Source of the DNA: an uncultured Bacteroidota bacterium
GTDB lineage: Bacteria; Bacteroidota; Bacteroidia; Chitinophagales; Chitinophagaceae
Assembly (NCBI GenBank): GCA_903831575.1
Contig: CAIKYB010000019.1
Coordinates: 1-40,645, forward strand
Length of the DNA: 40,645 nucleotides
Direction of reading: 5' to 3'
Below are positions 18,069 to 26,657 of the stretch, in pieces. The notes under the pieces are model-generated. The model ran no database searches, was not told the DNA's origin, and saw only the letters and a list, made by a program, of their open reading frames with translations. Positions within the stretch are counted from its first letter, which is position 1; the number at the start of each line of letters is the position of its first letter. The translations under genes and the position numbers were made by a program.

Positions 18069-19170
18069 CTCTTACCGCATTTTTACTGTTATTGTATAAA
18101 TCCATTAATAACTCATTACGTCTTTCTTTTTCAGTTTCACTAAATTCCTGACAAAAGGATCCGCGAATCATTTCTATAAACGCATTTGTGGTATCTGCAT
18201 AAATACAAAGATTTTCAAGTCCAGAACCTTTAGCTGCTTCAGCATTTACTAAACAATATCTACCATTGAAAAGTGCATTTAATAATTTCAGTTTAATGCC
18301 AGTATTGTTAAATGAAGGAATAATATTGATTTGTGCTTTTCTTATAAGATCATCCATTTCGTGTTCCGACGGATTTTCTACCATACATGTGTGTGGATAT
18401 TGATGAGCCATTTTTTTTAAAAGTTTGGATGGATTTCGGCCTGCAATAACAAATGGGATTTTTAATTTTGCAAATACTTCTTCTAATAACCATCTTGCTG
18501 CTTTGTCATTTTCACTCACTTCCAAATTGCCCTGATACAAACAATAAGTCCCATTACCTAATTCAGATTTCACTGTTGTCCAAGGCAGGAATACAGGAAA
18601 AATATCGACATGAGTCGCCTTAAATTTTTCTTTATATACCAAAGAGTCCACTTGGCTTACCGTCCAAAAGGATCCAATTTTTGATAGCTTCTTTTCATAA
18701 TGATACAATAAGAAAGATTCGGTATAATAATATATTTTCTTAAAAAGATTTTTCTCATATCTGGCCAGGTGTTTGTAATAAGTATATTCTACATTCTGAA
18801 GGCAAACTTGTATTTTTCTGTTCTGTAGTTTTTTATTAAAGAGATAATAAGTGCAATGAATCCCTTCTAATAAAATTGGATAGTTGTTAAGTTGAAGATT
18901 TTTCAGCAGTAATGGATTTCTTCTTGATTGAACAATAAAAGGAATAGAAAGAAACTGTAACGAAAAAAACTTTTTACGGGGATAGTATGTAACTGATTCG
19001 CAATATTTATTCAGTATAGATTGCTCCTGCCTCTCCTTGTAGAAACAATGCAGATGTATTTTTATACCTTGCTGGTGAAGACTTTTTATTTTATAGAATA
19101 GAATAATCACTCCACCATAATCAGCAGGCCAAGGGACATCATGAGTAACGATATGAAGATGTTTATCCAA
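18049..19170 (-). CDS. Glycosyltransferase of GT4-like (GT-B) fold
   Basis: A 373-residue cytosolic protein. The N-terminal Rossmann domain opens with HIVTHDVPWPADYGGV (residues 6-21), a pattern common in GT4-type sugar transferases. The middle has TVSQVDSLVYKEKF, and the C-terminal donor-binding half contains YQGNLEVSENDKAARWLLEE, FVIAGRNPS and FNNTGIKLKLLNALF. The last is in the place of the usual E-x7-E nucleotide-sugar motif, but its glutamates are not clearly conserved. The acceptor and sugar are unknown; surface polysaccharide or glycolipid synthesis is likely. It is the last of three overlapping genes, overlapping its neighbour by 8 bases. Confidence 0.82.
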   Translation of the reverse strand: MDKHLHIVTHDVPWPADYGGVIILFYKIKSLHQQGIKIHLHCFYKERQEQSILNKYCESVTYYPRKKFFSLQFLSIPFIVQSRRNPLLLKNLQLNNYPILLEGIHCTYYLFNKKLQNRKIQVCLQNVEYTYYKHLARYEKNLFKKIYYYTESFLLYHYEKKLSKIGSFWTVSQVDSLVYKEKFKATHVDIFPVFLPWTTVKSELGNGTYCLYQGNLEVSENDKAARWLLEEVFAKLKIPFVIAGRNPSKLLKKMAHQYPHTCMVENPSEHEMDDLIRKAQINIIPSFNNTGIKLKLLNALFNGRYCLVNAEAAKGSGLENLCIYADTTNAFIEMIRGSFCQEFSETEKERRNELLMDLYNNSKNAVRVIESLY

Positions 19171-20290
19171 GAATATTTTTATAAAATGAAATTAATTTTT
19201 TTTCTTCGTTTTGCCAATGGTAAACTTCTCTAGCTTTTAGGCAATTTGATTGAAGCGATTCATAGAAATCTTTATTGTTCAATAATTTATTAATTGCTAT
19301 AGATACAGTATTTTCAGATAAATCATCAATTAACAACGCTACTTCAAACTGCTCATTTATTTTCTTGTATTCCGGATAATTCATACTCACTTGTGGCACA
19401 CCGGCGTGAATATAATCAAAGAATTTATTGGCTAAAGAATAATATTGATTGAGACCATTATTTTCCACCAAATTAATTCCAATATATGCGCCTTTTGTAA
19501 TCATTTTTAGTGATTCAGGATCTGATTTTCCTTTTAAAATAACATTGTCTTGAAGTTTATTTTTAATAATTAATAGGTGTGTTTCTTTTAAGAAATTCCC
19601 ATCTCCATAAATATATAACGAAGCATCAATTTGCTTCATAGCAGGAATTAAGTATTCCAATCCTCTCGCATGATTTACAGCACCCTGATATAATATTATT
19701 TTATCGCGACTTTCTTTTACAAAGGAATTACTATCAGTTAGAATGGGAGCATTCCTGATCACCTCATAATCAATGCCATACCATTTCTTGAATTCACTTG
19801 CGATCTGGTATCCAACAGTGTATCCATTTTTGAATTTCGGAACAAATACCTTTTCGATGGAATGCCAAACTTTGTATACATATTTTCTTGTAACCACTTC
19901 TTTTAACTGGCTGAAATATTCGTGAGCATCATAAACAATTTTTTTATGTCTCCATTTTCCTGCAAAATAAACAGGGAGTATTGTATCTAAATCAATACAG
20001 CAAAACAAATCAGCTTTTAAAAATAATAATTTGAAAAATAGGCGGATATTATATTCTGCATAAAAACCAAACCCTTTTTTAAAATAGGTATTGATTCTTA
20101 TTTGATGATATGATTTATGAAGAAGTGGGGGAGAAGAATGGTGTTTGACTCCTATTAAGGTAATCTCATAGCCAGCATGATGAAGACTATTGCAAATTCG
20201 AATCATACGTTGATCGTAGTTCAGTTCATTGGTAACTGTAAAAACTAGACGTTTCAAATTAAAATAATTTTTGCAGGTATATTTTCTCAA
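19163..20290 (-). CDS. Glycosyltransferase family 4-like
   Basis: A 375-residue GT-B enzyme. The N-terminal half has VTNELNYDQRMIRICNSLHHAG (a shared acceptor-domain opening) and VYDAHEYFSQL, a common motif of group 1 transferases. The C-terminal half has ILYQGAVNHARGLEYLI (residues ~199-215), LYIYGDGNF, a LKGKSDPESL segment, and a final donor-binding region around YSLANKFFDYIHAGVPQVSM. The start lies 32 bases inside the upstream oxidoreductase gene, with no alternative ATG before residue 29, so translational coupling is likely. Substrate unknown. Confidence 0.82.
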   Translation of the reverse strand: MRKYTCKNYFNLKRLVFTVTNELNYDQRMIRICNSLHHAGYEITLIGVKHHSSPPLLHKSYHQIRINTYFKKGFGFYAEYNIRLFFKLLFLKADLFCCIDLDTILPVYFAGKWRHKKIVYDAHEYFSQLKEVVTRKYVYKVWHSIEKVFVPKFKNGYTVGYQIASEFKKWYGIDYEVIRNAPILTDSNSFVKESRDKIILYQGAVNHARGLEYLIPAMKQIDASLYIYGDGNFLKETHLLIIKNKLQDNVILKGKSDPESLKMITKGAYIGINLVENNGLNQYYSLANKFFDYIHAGVPQVSMNYPEYKKINEQFEVALLIDDLSENTVSIAINKLLNNKDFYESLQSNCLKAREVYHWQNEEKKLISFYKNILG

Positions 20291-21263
20291 TTAATTCAAC
20301 TGATTTCAATGCAGCCTCTCCATCTGTAAAGTTGCTCTCATTGCCATCTAAAGCGTTGATTAGATTCTCATAAACTTTATCATGGTTACTCATAGAGCCT
20401 TTATAACTTTCGTATTCATTGGGTAAATTATTCGCAGAAAGATTTGACAAATCGATCAAATCAGGTTGCTGGTAAATAAGTTCATTCATATATTCTCCAC
20501 CAATTTTAAGCGTTCCTTTTTCTGCAACAATAGTTAAAGAAACTTCCTGATTTTTTTGAAAAGCATTTACAGAATAATGCAAACTACCTAAACTTCCGCT
20601 TTTCATTTTAATAGCAAAAGCTCCTGTATCTTCAAACTCGATATTTTTTTTAGATAGATTAGAACGAAACCCTTTTACCTCATCTACTTCATCATTCAAA
20701 AGCCAAAGTAACACATCTATATAATGGCTGAATTGAGTAAAAAGGGTGCCGCCATCTTGAGCCATAGTGCCTTTCCAAGAATTTGTATAATAGCTATCTG
20801 GTCGGTTCCATAAACAATTCAATTGAAAACTATACACTTGTCCAAGTTTATTATTTTCAATCACTTGCTTGAGTGCATTTATACAAGGCGTGTATCTTGT
20901 TGATTTAACAATAAATAATTTTCGTTGGCATGATAAAGAAGTTTCTATCATTCTTTTGGCGTCAGAAACATTTATGGCCATAGGTTTTTCACAAAGCACA
21001 TTTTTTCCTGATTGCAAAGCGAAGATGGACTGTTTTGCATGAAGATAATTAGGGGTACAAATACTTACAACTTCGATACCAGTTTCCATGGAAAGCATTT
21101 CTTCCATTGAAGAAAATGCTGTAGCATGGAATTGATTACCCAAAGCCTCAGCTTTTTGAAGATCAAGATCACATACGGCTATTAATTTACCTAAACGATT
21201 AATTTGCTCCGCATGTTTTATAGCAATTCTACCACAGCCAACAATAGCAAAACGATGTTTCAT
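20259..21263 (-). CDS. Gfo/Idh/MocA family NAD(P)-dependent oxidoreductase
   Basis: A 334-residue enzyme from ATG 21263. The Rossmann motif is FAIVGCGRIAIKHA, the dinucleotide domain reaches about residue 120 with VSICTPNYLHA and the catalytic-site hallmark CEKPMAI, and the C-terminal alpha/beta domain holds DGGTLFTQFSHYIDVLLWL. This pattern occurs in enzymes that oxidise or epimerise nucleotide sugars (WbpB/WlbA-like), which fits its place beside two glycosyltransferases. An upstream ATG at 21278 would add five unlikely residues. It is the first of three overlapping genes, all on the minus strand. Confidence 0.85.
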   Translation of the reverse strand: MKHRFAIVGCGRIAIKHAEQINRLGKLIAVCDLDLQKAEALGNQFHATAFSSMEEMLSMETGIEVVSICTPNYLHAKQSIFALQSGKNVLCEKPMAINVSDAKRMIETSLSCQRKLFIVKSTRYTPCINALKQVIENNKLGQVYSFQLNCLWNRPDSYYTNSWKGTMAQDGGTLFTQFSHYIDVLLWLLNDEVDEVKGFRSNLSKKNIEFEDTGAFAIKMKSGSLGSLHYSVNAFQKNQEVSLTIVAEKGTLKIGGEYMNELIYQQPDLIDLSNLSANNLPNEYESYKGSMSNHDKVYENLINALDGNESNFTDGEAALKSVELIEKIYLQKLF

Positions 21264-21426
21264 TTTGCAAAAATGCATTATTTAAGTGGAGAATTTTGAA
21301 TATCTTTTTAGATATATTCAGACTATTAGACCGGGATATTTGCATTAGTTTGACGAACCATACTTCAGAAATCGTATCAATTTCTAATTTTATTCGTATT
21401 AATGTTCAATTTTCGAATGAAATCAT

Positions 21427-21434
21427 TACCTTTG
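21427..21434 (+). promoter_or_regulatory. -7 element of the rpsO promoter
   Basis: TACCTTTG followed by CAA matches TAnnTTTG. A TTC 22 bases upstream could be a degenerate -33. The box lies downstream of the longer in-frame start at 21296, so that extension would not be transcribed from this promoter; this supports the start at 21485. Confidence 0.65.
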
Positions 21435-21484
21435 CAACCGATAAAAAAGATATAAAACACAGCGTTTTAAAAAAAAAGAAAGAA

Positions 21485-21757
21485 ATGTCTCATTTAACAA
21501 ACGAAAGAAAAGTAGCCATATTCAGTACTTATGGTGGTAAATCTACAAACACCGGTTCAATAGAAGGACAGGTAGCGATGCTTACTGAACGCATCAATCA
21601 TATTTCAAATCATTTGAAAGGAAATAAGAAAGATTTTTCTTCTCAGAGAGGATTAATGATGATGGTTGGTAAACGTAAGCGTTTATTGACTTATCTCAGC
21701 AAACATGACCTTACAGGTTACAGAGCTTTGATTGAAAAGTTAGGTCTCCGTAAATAA
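21485..21757 (+). CDS. rpsO: 30S ribosomal protein S15
   Basis: A 90-residue primary 16S rRNA-binding protein of the small subunit platform. Its sequence shows the family pattern: GKSTNTGSIEGQVAMLTERI, then HLKGNKKDFSSQRGLMMMVGKRKRLLTYL and a final YRALIEKLGLR. ATG 21485 gives the standard length, while the in-frame extension back to 21296 lies upstream of the promoter box and is not S15-like. A purine-rich run (AAAAAAAAAGAAAGAA) precedes the ATG. It lies directly upstream of pnp, the same order as in E. coli. Confidence 0.96.
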   Translation: MSHLTNERKVAIFSTYGGKSTNTGSIEGQVAMLTERINHISNHLKGNKKDFSSQRGLMMMVGKRKRLLTYLSKHDLTGYRALIEKLGLRK

Positions 21758-21786
21758 AATATTCATTCATGCATGTTATCTGAATT

Positions 21787-21819
21787 ATTCCCAACCGTTT
21801 TTTGCTGTTGGGAATTGTT
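21787..21819 (+). terminator. Hairpin between rpsO and pnp
   Basis: ATTCCCAAC (21787-21795) pairs perfectly with GTTGGGAAT (21807-21815) around an 11-nt loop rich in T. The bases after it are only weakly T-rich (TGTTCTTTG), so it is either a leaky terminator or a processing/stability hairpin, allowing read-through into pnp. Confidence 0.5.
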
Positions 21820-21843
21820 CTTTGTACATGATTAATTTTAACC

Positions 21844-21869
21844 TTCAACAGTATTCGATTTCTGTTGGA
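21844..21869 (+). promoter_or_regulatory. Hairpin in the pnp leader
   Basis: TTCAACAG (21844-21851) pairs with CTGTTGGA (21862-21869), with one G-U pair and a 10-nt loop, ending 14 bases before the pnp start. In E. coli the pnp leader forms an RNase III target used in autoregulation; a similar role here is only inference. Confidence 0.35.
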
Positions 21870-21883
21870 ATAAACATTCTCTC

Positions 21884-24028
21884 ATGTCATTTTTACAAAC
21901 TAAATCAGTAAGTTTTGATATAGGTGGTGGCCAAATGGTAACCATCGAAACTGGTAAATTAGCTCGTCAGGCAGACGGAGCTGTTACCGTGAAGCATGGT
22001 AATTGTGTATTATTGGCAACAGTAGTTGCAAACAAAGAACCAAAAACAGGACAAAGTTTTTTCCCGTTATCTGTAGATTATCAAGAAAAATTTGCATCCG
22101 CAGGTCGTGTACCAGGTTCTTTTTTCAAAAGAGAAGCCCGTTTGAATGATTATGAAATATTAACATCAAGATTAATTGATAGAGCTTTACGTCCTTTATT
22201 TCCTGAAGATTATTTATGTGATGTACAAGTATTAGTATCCCTAATATCTTCAGATGATCAAATACTTCCAGATGCATTGGCCTGTTTAGCAGCATCTGCG
22301 GCTTTAGCAGTATCTGACATTCCTATTCAGGAGATTATTTCAGAAGTTCGTATAGGAAGAGTTAATGGTCAAATGATGGTTAATCCTTCAAGAGCACAAA
22401 TGGCTGAGAGCGATTTAGAATTCATCATTGCAGCTACAAGCAAGAATATTATGATGGTTGAGGGAGAAAGTAAGGAGTGTCAGGAAGAAGATTTGATTAT
22501 GGCCATAGAAATGGCACATGATGCTATTCGCATTCAGGTTAAAGCTCAGGAAGAATTGAGGGATTTAGTAGGGATAACGTCTAAAAGAGATTATACTAAA
22601 CCTTACCGTAACGAAGAATTAAATGAAAAAATAACTGCTTTTGCTAAAGATAAAGTTTATGCCATAGCAAAAGCTGCTTCTGGGAAACATGAAAGAAGCG
22701 ATGCTTTCAAGGCATTACACCAGGAAGTAGTTGACCATTTAGGAGAAGATTTGGCGGATCAGGACAAAGGATTAATTGGTCATTATTATGGAGAACTACA
22801 ATATTATGTAGTACGTGATATGATTTTAAATGATCGAGTAAGACTTGATGGCAGAGGTACAGAAGATGTTCGTCAATTAGAAATGGAGATAGATATTTTA
22901 CCAACTCCTCATGGATCTGCATTATTCACAAGAGGTGAAACTCAATCACTTACAACGGTTACATTAGGAACTCCTTTAGATGAATTGCTAGTAGAAAGTG
23001 CGCATTCTTCAGAGTACACAAAATTTATTTTACATTATAATTTTCCTCCATTTAGTACAGGGGAAGTAAAAATGATGAGAGGTGTTGGCAGAAGAGAAGT
23101 AGGTCATGGTAATTTAGCTATGCGTTCCTTAAAGAAAATGATGCCAAGTGGTGAATACCCTTATACAGTTAGAGTGGTAAGTGATATTTTAGAAAGTAAT
23201 GGATCGTCATCAATGGCTACGGTATGTGCAGGATCTTTGGCTTTGATGGATGCTGGTGTACCACTTAAAAAGCATGTTAGTGGCGTAGCAATGGGATTGA
23301 TTACCAAAGGAGATAAATTTGCCGTACTTACCGATATTTTAGGAGATGAAGATCATTTAGGTGACATGGATTTTAAAGTTACTGGTACGCGTGATGGTAT
23401 TTGTGGTGTGCAAATGGATATAAAAGTTGACGGGTTGAGTATGGATGTTATGCGTCAGGCATTGGCTCAGGCTAAAAAAGGACGTATGCATATACTTGAT
23501 GCAATGCATAATTGTACTGCAGCAGCAAGAGCTGAAGTTAAGCCGCATGCTCCTAGAATGGTAAAGATTGTAATTGACAAAGAATATATCGGTGCGGTAA
23601 TCGGACCCGGCGGAAAAGTTATTCAGGAAATTCAACGCGAAACAGGCGCTACCATAAATATCGAAGAAAAAAACAATCAAGGTGAAGTAAGCATCTTCTC
23701 TAAAGAAAAAGAAAGTTTGGAGAGAGCATTATCCTGGATTAATGGTATTGTAGCGGTGCCAGTTGTTGGTGATACTTACGAAGGAACTGTAAAAAGCATT
23801 AAAGAGTTTGGCGCATTTGTAGAATTCCTTCCTAAAAAAGAAGGCTTACTTCATATAAGTGAAATCAGCTGGAAAAGATTAGAGACTATGGATGGTATAT
23901 TTAAAGAAGGCGATAAAGTGAAAGTTAAACTACTTGAAGTTGATCAACGCACAGGCAAGTTTAAATTGAGCAGAAAGGCACTTATGCCAAAGCCGGAAGC
24001 TCCAGCCAAACCGCAGTCTGATAATTAA
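21884..24028 (+). CDS. pnp: Polynucleotide phosphorylase
   Basis: A 714-residue 3'-5' phosphorolytic exoribonuclease that degrades mRNA with inorganic phosphate. The two RNase PH-like domains cover about 1-220 and 310-550, joined by an alpha-helical linker. The second has GRGTEDVRQLEMEID, FTRGETQSL and KMMRGVGRREVGHG, and SDILESNGSSSMATVCAG is the active-site region. The KH domain (about 565-607) has IGAVIGPGGKVIQEI, and the S1 domain (about 627-702) has GAFVEFLPKKEGLLHISEI. The start gives the standard N-terminus. A strong terminator follows. Confidence 0.97.
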   Translation: MSFLQTKSVSFDIGGGQMVTIETGKLARQADGAVTVKHGNCVLLATVVANKEPKTGQSFFPLSVDYQEKFASAGRVPGSFFKREARLNDYEILTSRLIDRALRPLFPEDYLCDVQVLVSLISSDDQILPDALACLAASAALAVSDIPIQEIISEVRIGRVNGQMMVNPSRAQMAESDLEFIIAATSKNIMMVEGESKECQEEDLIMAIEMAHDAIRIQVKAQEELRDLVGITSKRDYTKPYRNEELNEKITAFAKDKVYAIAKAASGKHERSDAFKALHQEVVDHLGEDLADQDKGLIGHYYGELQYYVVRDMILNDRVRLDGRGTEDVRQLEMEIDILPTPHGSALFTRGETQSLTTVTLGTPLDELLVESAHSSEYTKFILHYNFPPFSTGEVKMMRGVGRREVGHGNLAMRSLKKMMPSGEYPYTVRVVSDILESNGSSSMATVCAGSLALMDAGVPLKKHVSGVAMGLITKGDKFAVLTDILGDEDHLGDMDFKVTGTRDGICGVQMDIKVDGLSMDVMRQALAQAKKGRMHILDAMHNCTAAARAEVKPHAPRMVKIVIDKEYIGAVIGPGGKVIQEIQRETGATINIEEKNNQGEVSIFSKEKESLERALSWINGIVAVPVVGDTYEGTVKSIKEFGAFVEFLPKKEGLLHISEISWKRLETMDGIFKEGDKVKVKLLEVDQRTGKFKLSRKALMPKPEAPAKPQSDN

Positions 24029-24054
24029 AAATTTTTTATAAAAAAATATAACTT

Positions 24055-24092
24055 AAGCTACAGTAATCATCTAATTTACTGTAGCTTTTTTT
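24055..24092 (+). terminator. Rho-independent terminator of pnp, ending 3 nt before prmA
   Basis: AAGCTACAGTAA (24055-24066) pairs perfectly with TTACTGTAGCTT (24076-24087) around a 9-nt loop, with an uninterrupted T run at 24086-24092. The next gene's ATG is at 24096, so the terminator occupies the position of its 5' leader. Confidence 0.93.
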
Positions 24093-24095
24093 CTT

Positions 24096-24929
24096 ATGGC
24101 ACATATAGAATTAACATTCAAAATATCCAATATCGAGGAAGGCGAAATGCTTGTTGCATTACTTAGTGAACTTCAATTTGATGGTTTCCAGGAAGATGAT
24201 GGATATTTAAAAGCGTATATAAAAGAAATTAATTTTCAATATTCTGAATTTAATAATTTAGTTGAGTATAAAGGCATAAAGTATTCTAAATCAATAATTA
24301 AAGATGAGAATTGGAATGCAGATTGGGAAAGCAGTTTTGAACCAGTATCCGTTTTTCACCCCACTAATGAATCTTTATTCGCCTTCGTGAGGGCTGATTT
24401 CCACAGCTCAAATCCTAACGCTGCATACGATTTATTAATTACGCCAAAAATGAGTTTTGGAACAGGTCACCATGCTACCACTTTACAAATGATGCAGCAA
24501 ATGAGCGGAATTGAATTTACCAATAAATCGGTAATTGACTTTGGCACAGGTACAGGTTTGCTTTCCATTCTGGCAGAAAAAATGGGTGCTAGTGCTATTT
24601 TGGCGATTGACAATGATGATTGGAGTATTAATAATGCCAAGGAAAATATAGCTGCAAATAATTGTAGCAAAATAGAAGTGCTTAAAGCTGAAACTTGTAA
24701 ATACAGCACAGATAAAGCCGACATATTATTGGCAAATATTAATTTGAATGTTATCATTGAGAATTTGGACAATATCTTAAGCAGCTGTAAGCATCCAGTG
24801 AAAATGCTGTTTAGTGGAATTTTAACTGTGGATGAGACAAAAATATTACCCATTTTAGCAGCAAGAGGAATAAATATATTAAATGTAGCAAGTAATAATA
24901 ACTGGTTAGTAATTATTGGTGAAATATAA
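24096..24929 (+). CDS. prmA: Ribosomal protein L11 methyltransferase
   Basis: A 277-residue SAM-dependent enzyme that methylates lysines and the N-terminus of ribosomal protein L11. The N-terminal substrate-binding domain (1 to about 90) begins IELTFKISNIEEGEMLVALL; the linker leads to MSFGTGHHATTLQMMQQM. The SAM-binding motif is VIDFGTGTGLLSILAEKMGA (about 146-165), followed by AIDNDD and the late LLANINLNVI motif. Length is normal for the Bacteroidota short form. Only three bases separate the ATG from the pnp terminator T tract, so no Shine-Dalgarno is possible outside the hairpin. Transcription must come from read-through or a promoter inside pnp. Confidence 0.95.
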   Translation: MAHIELTFKISNIEEGEMLVALLSELQFDGFQEDDGYLKAYIKEINFQYSEFNNLVEYKGIKYSKSIIKDENWNADWESSFEPVSVFHPTNESLFAFVRADFHSSNPNAAYDLLITPKMSFGTGHHATTLQMMQQMSGIEFTNKSVIDFGTGTGLLSILAEKMGASAILAIDNDDWSINNAKENIAANNCSKIEVLKAETCKYSTDKADILLANINLNVIIENLDNILSSCKHPVKMLFSGILTVDETKILPILAARGINILNVASNNNWLVIIGEI

Positions 24930-24972
24930 GAAGTATTTATCATACATTAATTAGAAAGTGTCTTTTTTTTAT

Positions 24973-24980
24973 TATCTTTA
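24973..24980 (+). promoter_or_regulatory. Possible -7 element of plsY
   Basis: TATCTTTA differs from TAnnTTTG at the last base and lies 23 bases upstream of the plsY ATG. No well-spaced -33 TTG is visible in the T-rich stretch before it. Confidence 0.35.
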
Positions 24981-25003
24981 CGTTAATTCTTACTAATAAT
25001 TTA

Positions 25004-25654
25004 ATGAAAGAAACAATTCTGATTATTTTGGCTTATTTGATTGGATCCATTCCAACTGCGTTGATTATAAGCAAGAAATTTTTCGATATAGATATTCGTG
25101 ATTATGGGAGTGGGAATATGGGAGCTACTAATGCTTTTCGTGTGTTGGGCCCTAAATATGGCACTATAATCATGGTATTAGATATATTAAAAGGCATGCT
25201 GGCTGTAGGATTATTCTATTCCCTTCCTTTTTACCTCTCTAATGAATTACAGCGTACCAATTTCATGATGGGACTTGGATTAGCGGCCGTATTTGGGCAT
25301 ATTTTCCCCATATTTGCAAATTTTAAAGGTGGCAAAGGAGTCGCCACATTATTAGGCATGTTGTTGGCGGTTCAGCCAATTGTTGCGTTATGTTGCGTTG
25401 CCGTTTTTGTTTTGGTGCTCTACCTTACCAGATATGTATCTTTAAGTTCTATTCTTGGTGCTATTATGCTTCCTGTTTCTGTATTATGGATATGGAATGA
25501 ACATGAACTTTCATATAGAATATTTGCATTGATCGTAGCCTTACTTGTTATTATCACACATCAGAAAAATATTGGAAGATTGATAAGAGGTGCAGAGAAC
25601 AGGATTCCGATTTTAAAGTATCGTGATAAAAAAAAATCATCTAGCCCTAAATAA
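25004..25654 (+). CDS. plsY: Acyl-phosphate:glycerol-3-phosphate acyltransferase
   Basis: A 216-residue inner-membrane enzyme that transfers an acyl chain from acyl-phosphate to glycerol-3-phosphate, the first step of phospholipid synthesis. The three conserved loops are visible: IGSIPTALIISK near the N-terminus, DYGSGNMGATNAFRVLGPK (residues ~33-51) and GHIFPIFANFKGGKGVAT (~102-119). Five to seven hydrophobic segments match the family. The C-terminal basic tail (KYRDKKKSSSPK) would be cytosolic. It lies 74 bases after prmA and 39 bases before the M48 gene, possibly in one transcript. Confidence 0.96.
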   Translation: MKETILIILAYLIGSIPTALIISKKFFDIDIRDYGSGNMGATNAFRVLGPKYGTIIMVLDILKGMLAVGLFYSLPFYLSNELQRTNFMMGLGLAAVFGHIFPIFANFKGGKGVATLLGMLLAVQPIVALCCVAVFVLVLYLTRYVSLSSILGAIMLPVSVLWIWNEHELSYRIFALIVALLVIITHQKNIGRLIRGAENRIPILKYRDKKKSSSPK

Positions 25655-25693
25655 CTTCGATATTAAAGCTGTGCCTTTAAAATTTATACCATA

Positions 25694-26503
25694 ATGAATA
25701 TCAGGAATTTACTTTTTTTTCTATTCATTTCTTTGTCTTCATGTAATCGTAATGCAATCACAGGGAGATCCCAGCTTTCTTTATTCAAAGAAACTGATTT
25801 GCAAGCTCAGGCACTCACTCAATATCAATCTTTTTTAGGTTCCAATAAAGTATTAACCCAATCTACTAGTAAAGATGCAGAAATGGTAATCAGGGTAGGG
25901 CAGAAAATAGCTCGAGCAATTAATACCTATTATGCATCTAAAGGGTTAAGTAAAGAACTAGATGGCTATAACTGGGAATTTAATTTGGTAAACAGCAATG
26001 AAATAAATGCCTGGTGTATGCCTGGAGGAAAAGTTGTTGTTTATACCGGACTTTTACCTGTAACTCAAAATGAGACTGCACTTGCCATTGTATTAGGGCA
26101 TGAAATTACACATGCAATTGCCCATCACGGAAATGAAAGAATGAGCCAGGCTGCAGTGGCACAAGGATTACAAGTGGCGGGAAATGCTGTTACTCAAAAT
26201 AAAGAAGATGCAAATAAATTATTTAATAATGTATTTGCTCCAGGGGCTCAAATTACTTTCTTATTACCAAACTCTAGAAAACAAGAATATGAAGCAGATC
26301 ATTTTGGGTTAATTTTTGCAGCTATGGCTGGATATAACCCGAGTGAAGCCATTTCTTTTTGGAAAAGAATGTCTAATGCAGGGGGTAAAAAACCACCTGA
26401 ATTTCTAGCAACTCACCCATCTGATGAAAATAGGATTGTCCAATTAGAAAAGTATATGCCTGAAGCATTAATCTACTACAAAAAAGCGGAATCTTCAAGA
26501 TAA
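25694..26503 (+). CDS. M48 family zinc metallopeptidase lipoprotein
   Basis: A 269-residue lipoprotein-type protease. The signal peptide ends in a lipobox-like LSSC, with the lipidated cysteine at C17. The zinc site is HEITH at H136-H140 with the third ligand probably E200 (in EYEADHFG), the M48 arrangement also seen in BepA/LoiP-type proteases. Such enzymes take part in quality control of outer-membrane proteins. It is likely attached to the inner face of the outer membrane or the inner membrane; sorting cannot be judged from sequence. No tetratricopeptide part is present, so it is the short single-domain form. Confidence 0.9.
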   Translation: MNIRNLLFFLFISLSSCNRNAITGRSQLSLFKETDLQAQALTQYQSFLGSNKVLTQSTSKDAEMVIRVGQKIARAINTYYASKGLSKELDGYNWEFNLVNSNEINAWCMPGGKVVVYTGLLPVTQNETALAIVLGHEITHAIAHHGNERMSQAAVAQGLQVAGNAVTQNKEDANKLFNNVFAPGAQITFLLPNSRKQEYEADHFGLIFAAMAGYNPSEAISFWKRMSNAGGKKPPEFLATHPSDENRIVQLEKYMPEALIYYKKAESSR

Positions 26504-26549
26504 GGATTACTATTTTACAGGTTTATTTAGAAATTCAATAAAAAAAACT

Positions 26550-26618
26550 TATCTTCGCACTCCCTTTGAATGCAATAAATTAGTAAATCGTCTGTCTCTA
26601 AAATTTACGGCTTACTAA
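26550..26618 (+). promoter_or_regulatory. Promoter-like element and leader hairpin
   Basis: TATCTTCG (26550-26557) is one base off TAnnTTTG. Downstream, bases 26580-26591 can pair with 26607-26618 (12 pairs, one A-C mismatch and one G-U) around a 15-nt loop, 40 bases before the next ATG. It might be a 5' regulatory hairpin; no known riboswitch pattern is apparent. Confidence 0.35.
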
Positions 26619-26657
26619 TCCATAATTGATTAATCATATTTAAATTAGTTCAACATT

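Noticed and set aside
18049..21263. A complete polysaccharide or glycan export locus
   Set aside because: Only two transferases and one oxidoreductase are present; there is no polymerase, flippase, chain-length or export gene in the window.
21296..21484. In-frame N-terminal extension of rpsO
   Set aside because: It contains the -7 promoter box and is not S15-like; S15 is about 89 residues long.
24467..24943. A 158-residue minus-strand frame opposite prmA
   Set aside because: It lies fully opposite a clear prmA gene and its sequence is low-complexity hydrophobic, as expected for a shadow frame.
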